6,479 nucleotides of DNA from DATHTK01 sp035463295 (GTDB lineage Bacteria > Actinomycetota > Rubrobacteria > Rubrobacterales > Rubrobacteraceae). Below, piece after piece: positions 6,340 to 6,479 of the stretch. The notes beneath the pieces are model-generated. The model was not told where the DNA came from, did not search any database, and saw only the letters and a program-made list of their open reading frames with translations. Every line of letters starts with the position of its first letter. Positions within the stretch are counted from its first letter, which is position 1. A program made the translations under genes and the position numbers. The stretch covers positions 1 to 6,479 of the forward strand of contig DATHTK010000037.1 in assembly GCA_035463295.1 (NCBI GenBank), read 5' to 3'.

Positions 6340-6479
6340 ATGCTCGTCACCGGCGGCAGCGGACACACCATACTCGGCATAGATCCGGGCACCGCGACGA
6401 TGGGGTGGGGGGTCATTCGTCAGGAGGGGAACCGCCTTCGGTACGTGCAGCACGGTGCGATCACCACGCCCTCCAACTG
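6340..6479 (+). CDS. ruvC: Holliday junction resolvase RuvC, N-terminal part (truncated by window end)
   Basis: Only the first 46 codons are present. The segment ILGIDPGTATMGWGVI (residues 11-26) is the RuvC N-terminal strand and turn. D15 corresponds to E. coli D7, the first metal-binding catalytic aspartate. RuvC is a dimeric nuclease that cuts Holliday junctions made during recombination repair, working with the RuvAB branch-migration motor. ATG 6340 is the first possible start, because an in-frame TAG lies at 6334. It adds a ~9-residue glycine-rich lead (MLVTGGSGH) before the usual start of the fold. ruvA and ruvB are expected downstream, as in other actinobacteria, but cannot be seen here. 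Confidence 0.95.
   Translation, partial: MLVTGGSGHTILGIDPGTATMGWGVIRQEGNRLRYVQHGAITTPSN

Overview
The window is about 6.5 kb of GC-rich bacterial chromosome holding mostly housekeeping genes, all on the + strand. It begins inside a 23S rRNA gene and ends inside a ruvC gene. The high GC content, the heavy use of G/C at third codon positions, several GTG starts, and the order pdxS-pdxT-yebC-ruvC (also seen, with insertions, in Mycobacterium) point to an actinobacterium. A deep-branching thermophilic or radiation-tolerant lineage such as Rubrobacter is my best guess. That name is inference from general resemblance, not from an alignment.

Layout. Positions 1-364 are the 3' end of 23S rRNA, including part of the peptidyl-transferase centre and the sarcin-ricin loop. 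A short spacer and a complete 5S rRNA (about 448-561) follow. Only 33 nt after the 5S comes a membrane-anchored calcineurin-like metallophosphoesterase (595-1956). Next is a small TraR/DksA-type coiled-coil protein that has lost all four zinc-ligand cysteines (2039-2437). After it come a cysteine-free ArsA/Get3-like ATPase with a C-terminal HSP20-like domain (2497-3672) and a small, basic, unrecognised protein whose start overlaps the ATPase stop (3665-3859). A 129-nt intergenic region with hairpins and a plausible promoter precedes the second block: pdxS (3989-4885), pdxT (4875-5483) and yebC (5480-6232), all overlapping. A separate 107-nt gap then leads to ruvC (6340 to the window end).

How the genes work together. 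PdxS and PdxT form the pyridoxal 5'-phosphate synthase, in which PdxT supplies ammonia from glutamine to PdxS. YebC is translationally linked to them and belongs to a family now tied to translation of difficult peptide sequences. RuvC is the Holliday-junction resolvase, and ruvA and ruvB are expected just outside the window. The middle block (phosphoesterase, DksA-like protein, ATPase, small protein) has no obvious shared pathway. It is the less ordinary part of the window.

I found no mobile element, CRISPR array, tRNA or clear novel system. The best leads are the transmembrane hairpin inserted in the phosphoesterase, the zinc-less DksA homologue, the cysteine-free ATPase with its coupled small protein, an inverted repeat over the pdxS promoter, and a probable leaderless start for ruvC.
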